In this document: positions 51,601-62,270 of the stretch, piece by piece
Layout of the letters: the number at the start of each line of letters is the position of its first letter
Position numbering within the stretch: the first letter of the stretch is position 1
Assembly (NCBI RefSeq): GCF_022539315.1
Contig: NC_066332.1
Location: forward strand, 4,855,001-4,919,000
DNA: 64,000 nucleotides
Direction: 5' to 3'
Source of the DNA: Serinus canaria
Lineage: Eukaryota > Chordata > Aves > Passeriformes > Fringillidae
The notes under the pieces: model-generated
Seen by the model: the letters and a program-made list of their open reading frames with translations, nothing else
Databases searched by the model: none
What the model was told of the DNA's origin: nothing
Position numbers and translations under genes: made by a program

Positions 51601-54539
51601 TGATAACAGATATATAGTACAGTTGCTGGCACAACTTCCTTGATTATGGAATTTTGAAAGCCCATTGTTAGGAGACAGCAGTAGTTTGCAAACCTGAAAT
51701 GCAGGCAGGTACAATTTAGAGGAATTTCAAATAAAGCATTGCTGTGGTACCTGTGATTACCATAAGCTACCCGAGTTTGTACTGTCTTGTGTTGTTAAAA
51801 GAGACTTGCTCTCAAATATTTTGAATAATTTCAAACGTCATTCAGACTCTTCCTACATATTCCTTATGTTTACACCCTCATTTCTCAGAATATCTGTATG
51901 GAGCCTGGGGCAGTTGTTGTATTATGTCTAAATCCATGCATGTTTTTACAGGGTTTTAGGAGAAAGTATCATTTCCTGTATAAAGCAAACTAACCCACTG
52001 AAATGTCCTTCTCCCCTTCATTTTACTCCTCTTTCAGAAAGCCATGATCTGTGCTGAATGGAGTTCAAATTAAGGAAACATTGCTTGTAAAACACATTAA
52101 TCAGAGCTGTAAAATGAAGCCTGGATATGATTGCCTCCTTTTATTAATATGTATCTCACAGTCTTTGAAATCTGAGTAGATTTTGCACAGCATTCTTAGC
52201 TTTTGGCAACTTGTTTCTCTGCTCATTTCACTTTTTACCTTACATTTTTGCAGTGAGAAGAAAAGAAAGCCAGCATGGACAGATAGAATTCTATGGAAAC
52301 TGAAAAATCTCAGCGAGGATGCATCAAAAGAAGACGAATTCCCTGAAGAAGAGAATCCAATTTCTGTGACTCTGAATAACTATGTCAGTTACATGAGCTA
52401 TGGCATCAGTGATCACAAACCTGTCACAGGAACTTTCAAACTTGAGGTGCTGTCCCAGTTATGCTGTCAAGAAAAAGTTTGTTTTTACTCAGTGTTGCCT
52501 TACAGCAGCTGATTTCCTAAACCATAATCTCTGTTTCATTCTGATCATAATGAAGGCAGCAAATTGCTGTCAGGTTATTTCCAGTCAGTTAAAGAGTCCC
52601 ACAGGTGGCAATTGTGGCAGAGAAGAATAACTGAAAGACAGGCTTGACTGAGCTGAAACTCTTTTTTTGGTGTAGATGAAGCCTCTTGTCTCAGATCCCC
52701 TGGTCGTGCTGAACCCTGAGGGTGAGTGGAGCGCAGAGCACGATGTTCTCATCCGCTACTCCGCAGCGCCTGAGCTCCCCAGCAGTGCTTGGGACTGGAT
52801 TGGGCTCTTCCAGGTAATGTTACCTCATCATGGCTCCTCAGCAAAGATGGGGAATGTGCCTGCATGAGCTCTGGAGAGTTTTAGAGCACTGATTCTTGCT
52901 AGTGCAGAACTCTGGGAAGTAGTTGTGTTCTTGGTTGCCAGTAGTTTCTGTGTGCGGACAGTTTAGCTCTACAGCGTGTGAGCTCTTCCACAACCTCTAA
53001 ATTCTCTGCTAAAATAATCTGGTTGTTTATTGAAGTAAAATGTTGTAGAAGCTGTGGAAAGGAGTTGATGCAACAAAAATAAAAGTCAATGGAAGGGTGA
53101 GAGAACAGAGCAGTCCCACCCTCCCAGAAACAGAAGATGCCCCCAGAATGTTTTGATCTTTAGAGTGTGTTAATTACTTCAGTGAAACAGTAAACATCTC
53201 TCACAACTTTGTTTTTCACATAGTATGGCTTTTGTTTCCATCAGGAAGCTGATAGTTTGTATCTTTCTCTGCAGGTGACTTTCAGGCATGTGAAGGATTA
53301 TGTTACTTATGCTTGGGTGGAAGATGATGAAATTTCTTCCAGCAGAAACAGCAAAGAAGTCAGTTGTATTTCTTTCTTATGTAGTTTTCCATAGAATAGC
53401 ATTTTAGGTCTCTTCCATATCTCCTTCCCCTCAGCAGTTCTGTATCCTCTTCCCAGCTGAAGCTAATTTGGAACAATATAATTAAGATCCCTCTTCCTAA
53501 TTCTTCCTATTGAATGTTTTGGTCCCTCTTTAAAAACTGCTGTCTGCTACAAAGCCTTCTAGTAGTGATTACCTAAAGGGATTTAAACAAACAAACAAAA
53601 AAAAACCCCTTATTTTGATGCAAATGATAAATAACTAGAGATACTTACCTGAACAAATAGAAGTTGAAATTGGGACCGGTGGCTCCTTGGGACAGGAGCA
53701 AACCAAGCTTGTGGAGTGCTCTGCTGTTGCCACCAGGCGGCAGCTCCACTCCCTCTGCTGCTCTCTGGCTCTGGCCCTTCCCTTCCAACCACTCTGGGTC
53801 CCTTCTCCCTTGTCACTGAACCAAGCCTGCCTGCTGACATGGTGAAGGATATTCTTTCTCCTCCCTGATTTAATTTTCAGATGGTTTCCTGAGTTATTTC
53901 TATCCCCATCCGTTTTAGCTTACGTTTTAAAACGTGCTTATAAATGGCAAATACTGATTTTGATGGTGTCCTGAAGGGCTTTTTTGTAAACTTCTTTTGT
54001 TGTGGAAATTGCTCATTGCCTGTTCTTACTCTTGCCAGGTTTACATGAGTGCTTCAGAAATACCCAAGATGGGAGGAGAATTTTTGCTTTGTTATTTTAG
54101 CAATAACTTGCAGTCAATAGTTGGCATCAGTGAACCTTTTCAGGTAATACATTAGGAAGCATTGATTAATGTTGATGTGATTTTTTTTATTTTTATTACT
54201 TCATTTGTTTTCATATGCATCTGAACATAACTGTGCTAAACCTTGGGAAGGTGGCAGCAGAAGGAATTTTTAAAAGAATTTGTTCTGGCTAAAAAGAATT
54301 TGCTGATGTGCTGAAAGACTTTGAGTAACTGTTACAGCATCTTTATATAATAGTATGGATAATGGAGAGGAACACAGTGCTTTTGAATTGTTAATTTGGT
54401 TTTTATCCTGTTTTTCTCCTAGATTCAGCCTAGCCAAACACCAGTAGAAAAGGATGTGCCAGAGGAGGAGAGCAGTTTGCTGCAGCAACCTGACAATCCA
54501 AAATCAGTTGATGATTGTGAAAATAGAAAGGGCATTTAA
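42630..54539 (+). CDS. INPP5K: INPP5K (SKIP), inositol polyphosphate 5-phosphatase K, complete
   Basis: This enzyme removes the 5-phosphate from PI(4,5)P2 and PI(3,4,5)P3, acting at the ER and at membrane ruffles and damping insulin signalling. Twelve coding exons (35, 108, 109, 117, 173, 112, 110, 193, 138, 84, 105 and 117 nt) give 466 residues; the human form has 448. The catalytic domain covers about 12-318, with HLVTWNVG at 14-21, GLQEVN at 48-53, GNKGGV at 124-129, NCHLPAH at 144-150, WFGDLNFR at 185-192, PAWTDRIL at 261-268 and SDHKPV at 307-312. All the usual active-site motifs are intact. The SKICH domain covers about 320-428 ([24 protein letters not shown]), and the C-terminal tail is Gln/Glu-rich and variable. 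The start ATG has G at -3 and +4. A second possible first coding exon lies at 44324-44598. Confidence 0.95.
42762..42790. repeat. TG dinucleotide microsatellite
   Basis: A run of about 14 TG units with one TA interruption lies just inside INPP5K intron 1. It could form Z-DNA, by inference. Confidence 0.85.
44324..44598 (+). CDS. INPP5K: Candidate alternative first coding exon of INPP5K
   Basis: An ATG opens 91 codons ending ...KGQEF plus AG at a CAG|GTTTTG donor. Phase 2 is exactly what the next INPP5K exon needs. The residues are Ser-rich ([14 protein letters not shown]), then [11 protein letters not shown] and an acidic [20 protein letters not shown], which looks like real protein. GC content is well above its flanks. 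An isoform starting here would have 546 residues. All three plausible acceptors upstream of the ATG put exon 1 out of frame with a quick stop, so it works only as a separate start or by reinitiation. I do not recognise the segment. Confidence 0.5.
44769..44876 (+). CDS. INPP5K: INPP5K exon 2: WNVG motif
   Basis: The acceptor is GTTTTTAG. It encodes [16 protein letters not shown] through PPTDMYVIG, the first catalytic motif. The donor is GG|GTGAGT. Confidence 0.95.
45522..45630 (+). CDS. INPP5K: INPP5K exon 3: GLQEVN motif
   Basis: The acceptor GATGTATTCAG has a weak pyrimidine tract. It encodes [18 protein letters not shown] to VLSPLGYIK, with the catalytic Glu. The donor is AAG|GTATTT. Confidence 0.93.
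48107..48223 (+). CDS. INPP5K: INPP5K exon 4: [10 protein letters not shown]
   Basis: The acceptor is TCTCCCAG. The 39 codons run [20 protein letters not shown] to TGLFGYW. The donor is TGG|GTAAGG. Confidence 0.95.
48530..48702 (+). CDS. INPP5K: INPP5K exon 5: GNKGGV and NCHLPAH
   Basis: The acceptor is CCGTGCCAG. It contains [10 protein letters not shown] and [15 protein letters not shown], two conserved 5-phosphatase motifs, and ends PSPLDH plus two bases. The donor is GTGAGT. Confidence 0.95.
49298..49409 (+). CDS. INPP5K: INPP5K exon 6: WFGDLNFR motif
   Basis: The acceptor is GCTTTTAAG. It encodes [19 protein letters not shown] through LWEKDQ, with the catalytic GDxNxR motif. The donor is CAG|GTGGGT. 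Confidence 0.95.
49890..49999 (+). CDS. INPP5K: INPP5K exon 7
   Basis: The acceptor is TTTCTGCAG. It encodes [17 protein letters not shown] and [17 protein letters not shown]. The donor is AAG|GTAAAA, phase 2. Confidence 0.95.
50000..52253 (+). other. INPP5K: INPP5K intron, 2.25 kb
   Basis: AT-rich sequence without recognisable gene, repeat or exon-like signal. Confidence 0.6.
52254..52446 (+). CDS. INPP5K: INPP5K exon 8: PAWTDRIL and SDHKPV
   Basis: The acceptor is TTTTTGCAG. It encodes [17 protein letters not shown], an acidic variable insert (EDEFPEEEN), and [19 protein letters not shown]. It carries the last two catalytic motifs. The donor is GAG|GTGCTG. Confidence 0.95.
52676..52813 (+). 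CDS. INPP5K: INPP5K exon 9: start of SKICH domain
   Basis: The acceptor is GGTGTAG. The 46 codons run [20 protein letters not shown] to [10 protein letters not shown]. The donor is CAG|GTAATG. Confidence 0.94.
53275..53358 (+). CDS. INPP5K: INPP5K exon 10: SKICH domain
   Basis: The acceptor is CTCTGCAG. The 28 codons run [19 protein letters not shown] to SRNSKE. The donor is GTCAGT. Confidence 0.94.
53724..53743 (+). promoter_or_regulatory. CTCF-like motif in INPP5K intron
   Basis: TTGCCACCAGGCGGCAGC closely matches the long CTCF consensus (CCASYAGRKGGCRSY with C for K). It lies between coding exons 10 and 11, in the same orientation as the motif at 42451. Confidence 0.55.
54039..54143 (+). 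CDS. INPP5K: INPP5K exon 11: end of SKICH domain
   Basis: The acceptor is TCTTGCCAG. The 35 codons run [20 protein letters not shown] to GISEPFQ. The donor is CAG|GTAATA. Confidence 0.94.
54423..54539 (+). CDS. INPP5K: INPP5K exon 12, terminal coding exon
   Basis: The acceptor is TCTCCTAG. It encodes [18 protein letters not shown] and a Gln/Asp/Asn-rich tail ending RKGI, then TAA. The human tail is also poorly conserved. Confidence 0.9.
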   Translation: MQPSQTPVEKDVPEEESSLLQQPDNPKSVDDCENRKGI

Positions 54540-55250
54540 TGGTCCTGGTTCAGCTGTCAGATGATTCTTTATGTCTTAGTGATTGTAAGCTTTTGCTCTT
54601 AGAAGATGGAGTAAGACAGGTAGGAATGTTCAGAAACTTTGGAAGCTCGTAGAAGATTATTTATTGTGGAAATGGTTATTTTTATTCTGGGGAGAGTAAC
54701 TCTCTTGCACTGGGTGAGAACTGTAAAATAGCACTTCAGGAATGCTGTATGTTTTCAGGTGATAGACATTTCTGATGCAATGATTTAACCTAAGGAGGTT
54801 GCAATGTTGAATAGGTTTTTAGGCTTGTTCCTTTTTTTGTAGAGGATATTTTATTTACGATGCAATATTTACTATGCTGTAACCACTTAATAATTGATTT
54901 CCAAATTTTGAGTTTAAATGAAGTTATTTAAAAATTATTTATTAGATACAGCTAGTTAGCTTGTTTTGAAATTTTATTTGACTTTCAGATGTAAGCTAAT
55001 TACCTTTTGGGAAACACCAGTGACAACAGGCCACATGAAAAACAAAATCTTTGGAGTGTGTAAAGTCTCCTTGGGTAGATCCTTCTCTTCATGCCTTACT
55101 GAAGAACTCTTAGTAGGATTTTCAATATCTGATTCTTCCAAATTGAAATACATTTATCAAAATGCACTATTACTGATTTTTGAAATTCTTATTTTATAAA
55201 CCAATTAAGCAATTTGCCTATTGCCTTTACCCTCATCATTAAAAATGTAA

Positions 55251-55256
55251 AATAAA
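55251..55256 (+). terminator. INPP5K: Candidate proximal poly(A) signal of INPP5K
   Basis: AATAAA is followed by a short T run. The downstream element is weaker than at 56879. Confidence 0.35.
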
Positions 55257-56878
55257 CCCATTTTTATACCAGTCCCTGGCTTGGAGTGAGCCAGGATCCC
55301 ACAGCTAACTTCTGAGGGAAATTGCAGAAGTTGAGAAATGCTTTAGCATAAAGGAGCAGCCCATGGTTGATGATTTGATAATCTCTGAAAATTGTAAATA
55401 TCTTCAGTTTATAGCAATCAGTCTGCAAACTTTCTGTTTTTCTAGAGGTGCTCAGACCTTTCTATATCCTGTGCACTTGAGGGTGGAGATGGAATAGAAA
55501 TTTCCTGTACCTTTAGGAACCTGGAAGGTAGTTAGCTTCTGAAAGGGTCTTGTTTCTTGGTGGGGAAATGGAGATCTTTGGAAAGGATAGGAAACATTCC
55601 ACAGAATCTCAGACTGCAGTGCTGGGACAGAGCACACAGAGTCTCCCATGCTCAGTACTACCCACAGCTCCCTCCCAGGTGTGGTGAGCAGAGTTAGTCA
55701 CTCCTCACTGGCACAGGGATGGAAAAGAGCAGGTTTGGTTCAGGTGGAAGAGCAAGGGATGTTGGGATGTTCATGCTGGAATTCAGCTTCAGAACTGAGT
55801 GGATTCCTTTTTGCTCTTTTTCTCAAAGCCTTATTTTTTCAGGGTTGTTTTGAGATAGAAAGTTAACAGCTTGATAGGATATTTGTTTTGCTTTTATCAT
55901 TCACAACATAAAACCTTTTGAGGTCCAGGTGTCTTTGTGTCCTGTTGAAGCTCTGACATAGGTTTCTGGTTAGGTAGTGCAGTGGGCTTTAGGAACACTT
56001 GGCCTCTGTAGGTTTTAGTTGTATCTCAGCTTGATGCTTGGTGCTGGGAATATTTGGTGAGTAGCGAGGGCAGGTTCAGAGGATACTGTGTTCATTGCAT
56101 GGATTAACACTGCCTTGAGGTTTACAGTTTGTACATTCCTGTTACTCTTTGGAACCATATTAGAAACAGTTTGCCCATTTATACTGGTCTCCCAAGAATT
56201 TGTTTTGCACTGAATCTTCCAGATATGTGACTTCTCATGGCAATTAGGGCATCAGACAAACCCCTGCTTAGAACTGCAGTCCCTTCTGCAGTTCCTGAGT
56301 TGATCTCTGTCTCTGGTTTCACTGGTTTAACTCTCTGATCATTCTCCATGCAAGGAGATTCTGTGGAGAGCCCAAAGAGCAGTGGGGCTTTGAATTCCAG
56401 ACCACAGCTGACAATTTACTGTGGACCAAGATCCAGTTTCTTCTAAGCAGGGTGCATCTGCTGGGCAGGAGCAGCTCAGAGGGAGCCATGCAGCCTCTTT
56501 GCAGGGGCCAGACACTCGAGATCCTTTGTGTTTATGGGAGCTGAGCCCCCTCTGTCACTGGACACAGAAGCTGCATTTTGTAAACTGATCCTTTGAACCA
56601 CGGGACTTCCCGGAAAATGCCCCCAGCAGCTGGGATTGGAGCTGCTTGTGTGTAAGGAGGATGCTGCACAGAACTCTGCACTTCTTTCTTCAGTATTATG
56701 CACACAGAGGCACTTTTGTTTACTACTGTTACCTATGGTAGCTTTTCAAACTATTCCATGACCTGTAATGATGCAATTTCTGATGAACTTTATCTTTTCT
56801 TAAAACACCTTTAATTGGATGTTATAATCACTGGAAATGTTTTTATACTCATGTGTTTTTCTTTTCATGTACCTCTAA

Positions 56879-56884
56879 AATAAA
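56879..56884 (+). terminator. INPP5K: Probable poly(A) signal of INPP5K
   Basis: AATAAA is followed 15-35 nt later by GTGTTGTGCATGGCTTGTGT, a classic G/T-rich downstream element. It is the best-formed poly(A) site in the window. Confidence 0.6.
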
Positions 56885-56905
56885 TCCTGGCAGTGAAGTG
56901 TTGTG

Positions 56906-59630
56906 CATGGCTTGTGTTAATTTGAGAAGGAACAGACTGGTTTGGGTGGGGAGAATTAATTTGTAACTTTTCTCTGAGAAGCTTGTTTTGGTCATGTTTG
57001 ATGCACAGATACAAAGTATTTTAGAAGGAAATTAGTTACAATTTATGGTAGGGCTTGGGCAGCAAAAGAAGAGCAAGGATAAATGCTGCTTTTCCTTTGG
57101 ACAAAGCAGATTCATCTTATTTTTTTCCCTATTTCAATGAATCCAGTATTAAATGCTCTTGTGGTTTTGCATTTTCAGTCCCTCTTCCCCACTGAGGTAT
57201 TGACATTTTCCTTGTGAAAATGCCCAGACCACTTGACATTGTTTCTTAAGTTTTGAGAACAGGTTCTTCTAATTTCACTTTTTCACAGTGAATTTTTCAT
57301 CTTGTGATTTGAGGTGTCTCTTTTGCCTTTATGAAAGATCTGCTAAGTTATGCATCATATTTACAATTTTATATATTTTATTATAAATTTGCACTCAATT
57401 TCCATCTAAGGATAACTTTTCACAACTCCCTGCTGTTGAAGAATTAATTTTCAAATGGGAGCTATATATCCCAAGCAATGTTGTCCAGTCTAGCCTCATT
57501 TAACTCCCATATATTTGTGATTGCTGGCTAACCTCAGGATGTGCAGTGTATCATTGCACACAGATAGTACAGCTCTGTGTAAACAGGAAATATTTCTAAG
57601 ATGTCTTGCGTGTTTGTGAGACCCTAAAAATACGTTCTGATAAAGACCATTGTTTCTACTACCACTACTTCCTTCTCTGCTCTTGGACACTGAGTGACAC
57701 TCAGATGAACTTGTCTGAATTAATATACTGCAGTGGAAAGGCCAGTTGAACAAAGCTGGAGTTAGGTTTTCCTTGAGAGAGGAAATGATACCTTTTTTGA
57801 GAGCTCTGTGTTGCTAACAGGAAACTTCCTGTGGCCCTTTCTGCCCCTGGATTTAGGAATTGCTGTTTGCACGTGATTGACACGAAGCAATTTCTATTTA
57901 ATATACACTTACTCTGGAAAATTATCTGCTCAGGAACTGCCCTGAACTTGTTTAATTGCTTCAATTTGAGGAACACCATGGATCTGTGTTTGTACATCCC
58001 ACCTCCCTCCATTACAGTGGAACTGTCATCTTTCACTTACAGGGTGTCTGCAATTAAGGAGAACTTTGTGCAGCCTAGAAAGCAGCAAGAGAAATCTGTG
58101 TGGGAACAGTTAAACACAGCTTGGGAGAATCACTGGAGTCAAACAGTGAAGTGTGAGATCTGGGGATGCAAACTGGCAAGAGGAAATGCAGAGGTGCAGG
58201 AAGAATACAGAAAATGTGAATATAGGCACCACAAAAGGATGAAAAATAGAATAGAAAATGTTTTAACCTGCTAACTGTGCTTTGAAACTGGCAGTGCTCA
58301 AGCACAGACATCAGCTCTGGTAGGGAATGCTTCAGCATCATTTGTCAAGTTCTAATTGCACTGTAACTGTTGTTTTACACCTCAGCCTCATCAGAGACCA
58401 CACTCTGCTCCTCTGCGCCCTTTTTATTTTGTTCTTTTAAAGTTTTTTCTGCAGTTTCTTTCTTCTGTTTTTACCTTTTTTTTTCCTCTTACCACTCACC
58501 TGTAGCCCATTTTCAGAAGGCTTTTTTGCACATAATTCTGGTGTCTGCATCACAGGAGCCATTCCACTAACACAGCTTTGGTGTTCTGACCATTGTGATT
58601 TCTCTCCATAGAAAGGGGAGGTAAATCAGGCTGGGTATTGCTCCTCATTATTGAGAATAGGGTGGGTTTGTTTGGGGAAGTGACAGTGTTGGGTTTTAAA
58701 ATGTGATAAAATCTATTTTTTTTTTTAGTAGAACTTTGTATTGGGAAGTAAGTGCTCAAGGAAACAATTGTTGGACTGGAACAGTCTTGTGTGTAACAGC
58801 TAAGGAAGCATAAGAATAATTCCAGATATGAAACACAGAACCTTTCTTTGCAGTTGCTGAACAGAACTGTTACCTGTATTTGCTCTGGAGTGGCCAGTGC
58901 TTGTTAATCTTATTAATTAATCTTGTTAATGCTTTCTTGGCAAGCATAATCAACTGCAGTTGGTTTGTAGTAGAGTTGAAAATTCAAATTTGGCCCTTCC
59001 AAGAAGATAGAAGGAATTATATCCTGAGCAAATCTTAAAATACCTGAAATTTCGACTGATTTTTTTCCCCTCAGTCACAGGCAAGATATGTGATATCTTT
59101 TTTTGGAGGGTGATAGGTCTGGCCACTCCATTAATGGATGGCATGATCATTATGAAGCTCTGTAATTGCACTTAACCAGCATTCACCAGATTATTTTTCT
59201 CCTATTTGTAGGAATTTTCCTGCAGTAACGTGCCAATTAATTTCCTTTGCCATGATTAGTTAGCTGCTCAAGGACTCAATTAATAATGATTCCATTCTGC
59301 AGCAGTTTGCAGAACTTCCTGTAGTTACCATGGGAGCAGTCAGGGTTTTTTATTGCTTGCTCTTGGAGGCAAAGATGAAGGATTTTTTTCTGCACAAAAT
59401 CTCTTGGTGGATTTTTGAAGTCTACCATGGGATTGTTTCGTGCCAACACCTCTGAAACAGCATCCGCAGCGACCTGACTTTTCTGAGCCTGGTGGGACAG
59501 AAATGGAACAGCAACAAAGTTGGAGGCAATAAACACAAACATAAATTTAGGCTTCTTGGAACTGTCGTGGCACATTGGAGCGAGTGGAAACCAGTCCTGA
59601 ACTTCATTGTTTCAGCTCACACCTAACACT
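56906..59630. other. INPP5K-MYO1C intergenic region
   Basis: About 2.7 kb with no recognised gene, CpG island or clear transposon. Open frames at 57831-58274 (+) and 59276-59575 (-) lack any family signature. Confidence 0.55.
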
Positions 59631-59700
59631 TGGTATAAATACAGAGGTTCATCTTTTCCTCTCACAACAGGGCTCTGAACCAAAGGCTGCACTTAGTCAA
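59600..59700 (+). promoter_or_regulatory. MYO1C: TATA-type promoter of MYO1C isoform A
   Basis: A TATAAAT box lies at 59634-59640 in a CpG-poor setting, about 145 nt before the isoform A start codon. Transcription would be expected to start near 59665. Isoform A is known to be tissue-restricted in mammals, which fits a TATA promoter rather than an island. Confidence 0.6.
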
Positions 59701-59781
59701 GGTTGGCTGCTGCTGCTGCTGCACACTGAAACCAGAACTGTCCATAAAGAATTGAGGGATTTACTGACTTGCCTTGGGAAA

Positions 59782-59856
59782 ATGGAGCTGCAGGTTGAAC
59801 GTGTCCCTACAGGAGAAATCATCCGCGTGGTCAGGCGCAAGGCAGAGCGCAGGACT
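59782..59856 (+). CDS. MYO1C: MYO1C isoform A first coding exon (rest of gene outside window)
   Basis: It encodes MELQVERVPTGEIIRVV then RRKAERRT before a GTAAGC donor, in phase 0. The human isoform A starts MALQVELVPTGEIIRVV, so the match is decisive for such a short exon. MYO1C is a single-headed class I myosin that links membranes to actin and binds phosphoinositides by its tail. The motor and tail exons lie beyond 64000. The start has A at -3 and G at +4 and is the first ATG in frame after the TATA box. The gene follows INPP5K on the same strand, as in human. Confidence 0.88.
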
Positions 59857-61479
59857 GTAAGCCTGGCTTTTATTGTTCTCTGGCCCCTTCTGGTACTCTT
59901 GATTACACAATAACCGACTTAGATCTGAACTGAGCAACTCCAGGGTAAGAATGGAAGGGTTTGCAAGGCTGGTTGGTCATTGGAGTGACTGGAGCTGTGT
60001 TGTGAACAGTTTTTTCTCTCTGGGATGGAATTAGTAGCAGTGAAGTGAGTGGGAGTTTAGAAAATCGTTATGATTTATTTCCTGTAGAAATACTGCAGTG
60101 ACCCAAAGCTGGTGTTTGGCCTGGCTCTATGAATTCTGTCAGAATTCTGGGAGCACTTTCAGACAGCAGAGGAAAGGAAAGAGCTTTGAAACAGTTATTT
60201 TGTTCCTCCTGTGTTGGTTGTGCTGTTGTAGGGTTCATGCCATCAATGGTATAGGAAGGTTCACATATGGAAAATTCAGTGGTACAGGCACATATTAACA
60301 AACTTATAAATATCTCAAGGAATTCTCTTAACTTGGCACTTTATTGACTTGTTTTCAGGGTTTGTATGTAAGCAAATGGAAATCCATGAGCTGATTTTTT
60401 CTGGTTTGACAAACAGTTGAGAAAGATGGTACTTCTAATAATTTCAGTTTTCTTAGAGTTAATGGCTGTTCTGCGTGTTTTGCTTCAGAATATTTTCTAT
60501 CTGTATTTGTATAATCTTTAATTAAAGGAGCCCAAAGAAAAGGAACTGAGTAAAATTTAAAAAGATTTGAAAGTACCTAAGTGCAACTGTGAATTTCTCT
60601 CTCTCTCTGTCTTAGCTATCTAAAACCTATTTAACAGATCTTCAGCTCTGGTAGAGCCATCTTGTACTGAAGTGCACATCTGTGCATGTTGCTGCTGTTT
60701 CCTAGCATTGTCTTTCTAGTGACTAATCTGAAACTCAATCTGAAAATGAGCTGAGACATTTACTGTGTGGTTACACAATTGTCAGGTAGAGTCATTTTAC
60801 CTCAGAAAAAGCCTACAGCTTCCTCTGCCTTATTAGGAGAGGAGACAGTGGCAATTCTGGGGTTCTTTGGTTTGCAGGAGTATTACTGACTGATGTGTAG
60901 CGTTATTAGGGAACTCTGGCAGGACTGAAGTGTTGTTCCCAGGGCTGAATGTTCCTTTAGCGTGTGCCGAGGTCCTGGGGAAGACATCAAAGAGAGAAAA
61001 GGTATCGGTTCAACTTTATAAAAAGTTTTAAACACTTATTAACATTCCGTGAAATGATAACTTGCTACTTTGTGTGTCAAGCAGTGGCCAGAGAGGGGTG
61101 GTTTAAGAGAAACTTTAAGATACTTTAAACTGCTGCAGGAGTGGCAAGAGCAGAGCTTTTTTACTCTTTTAGCTCAGAGTGGTTCAGGCTGTTGGAGTTC
61201 AGTGCGTAGTATTTCCTGTAGAGCCTGACGAGACTGCCTCGGGTATTTCACACCTGTGTGGGATGAACCAATCTGCTGTGAGCAGCAGATGGTTACCCGA
61301 GCTCGGTGCAATCACTCCAGAGCGAACTCCACCTGCGTCCTTCCCAGGAACATGCACTTCTGATGACTCCCACAGCCAGGAGGGGCCGGTAGAATTACCA
61401 TCAGCGTTCGACGTTTATCTTGTCCGTCTGCAGCCGACAGGTGCGTCTGCCCTTGGAGGCAACAGCAGCAGCTCGCTGC
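59857..61479 (+). other. MYO1C: MYO1C isoform A intron between the two promoters
   Basis: It is AT-rich and then rises to the CpG island. No further exon was recognised. A CT-dinucleotide run lies near 60597-60610. Confidence 0.5.
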
Positions 61480-62270
61480 ACAAGCTGCTCAGCAGGATGC
61501 TGCTGCCGCCGACAACATAACCAGCGCGGGCCGGCCCCGGAGGCGAGGCGGGGTCGCGGCGGAGCTGCGGGGCCGGTGCAGGTGAGGGCGGAGCAGCGGC
61601 CCGCAGCCCGCATGCCCGGCGCTCGGACATGCTCACTAGCGGCGCGGCGCGGGCTCCCGCGGGCAGTCGGCGCCGAGGCGCTCGCGGAGCCGCCGCAGGG
61701 CCCCGAGCCGCGCGTCCCGGGGCACCGAGCGCAGGTGAGCGGGGCCGGGGGGGCCGAGCGAGCGGTCGGTCCGTCGGTCGTTGTGCGCGGTGTGTCCCGC
61801 CCGGCTGGCCGGCGGCACCGGCGCTCCCCGCGCTCGGGCACATGGCCGCGGGCTGCGGGGCGCGCGGGGCGGCGCGGGGGCAGCGCCCCGGGCGGCCGCG
61901 GCTCGGCCGTTCCCCGTAGCCGCCGACCTTCCCGGAAACTCGAAACGTTCTCCACGGAAGGAACAAATGAGCGGGGTAGAGCAGCTGACATGCCGGTGGC
62001 GGCACGGCGTGGCTCCAGCTGCCCGCCGCAGTTGTTCGCTGCCCGGCTCCCGGGCGGTCGGTGGCTGCACTCCGGTAACGCTTTCCCTGCGCGCATCCCT
62101 GCCCGGCACGGGGCGAGCGCTGCCCGCGGGGAGCCCGAGCGGAGCCGGGGCAGGGCGGGGCCGCTCCCGGCTCAGACGTGGCCGTGGCACGGCCGGGGCT
62201 CCAGGCGGCTCGGCTTGCCCTTGTCAAGACAGGCTTCCTGGACATCCCGAACTTGTGTTACAGCTCCGAG
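61480..62270 (+). promoter_or_regulatory. MYO1C: CpG-island promoter, presumably MYO1C isoforms B/C
   Basis: Nearly 800 bp of CpG-dense sequence lies 1.7 kb downstream of the isoform A exon. Two good donors, GCAG|GTGAGG ending at 61581 and GCAG|GTGAGC ending at 61734, mark candidate 5' UTR exons. In mammals the short isoform starts at a Met encoded in a later exon, so these exons can be non-coding. The very long open frames here on both strands are GC artefacts. Confidence 0.7.

Larger units (their letters stand above)
54540..56905 (+). other. INPP5K: INPP5K 3' UTR (probable)
   Basis: AT-rich non-coding sequence runs from the stop to the strong poly(A) signal at 56879. A shorter form could end after AATAAA at 55251. 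No other gene was seen. Confidence 0.6.

Noticed and set aside
57831..58274. 147-codon + frame downstream of INPP5K
   Set aside because: No recognisable domain, ordinary AT-rich composition and no CpG or splice support; most likely chance.
59276..59575. 99-codon minus-strand frame near the MYO1C promoter
   Set aside because: Looks protein-like in parts, but I recognise no family and the context is intergenic just upstream of a TATA promoter.
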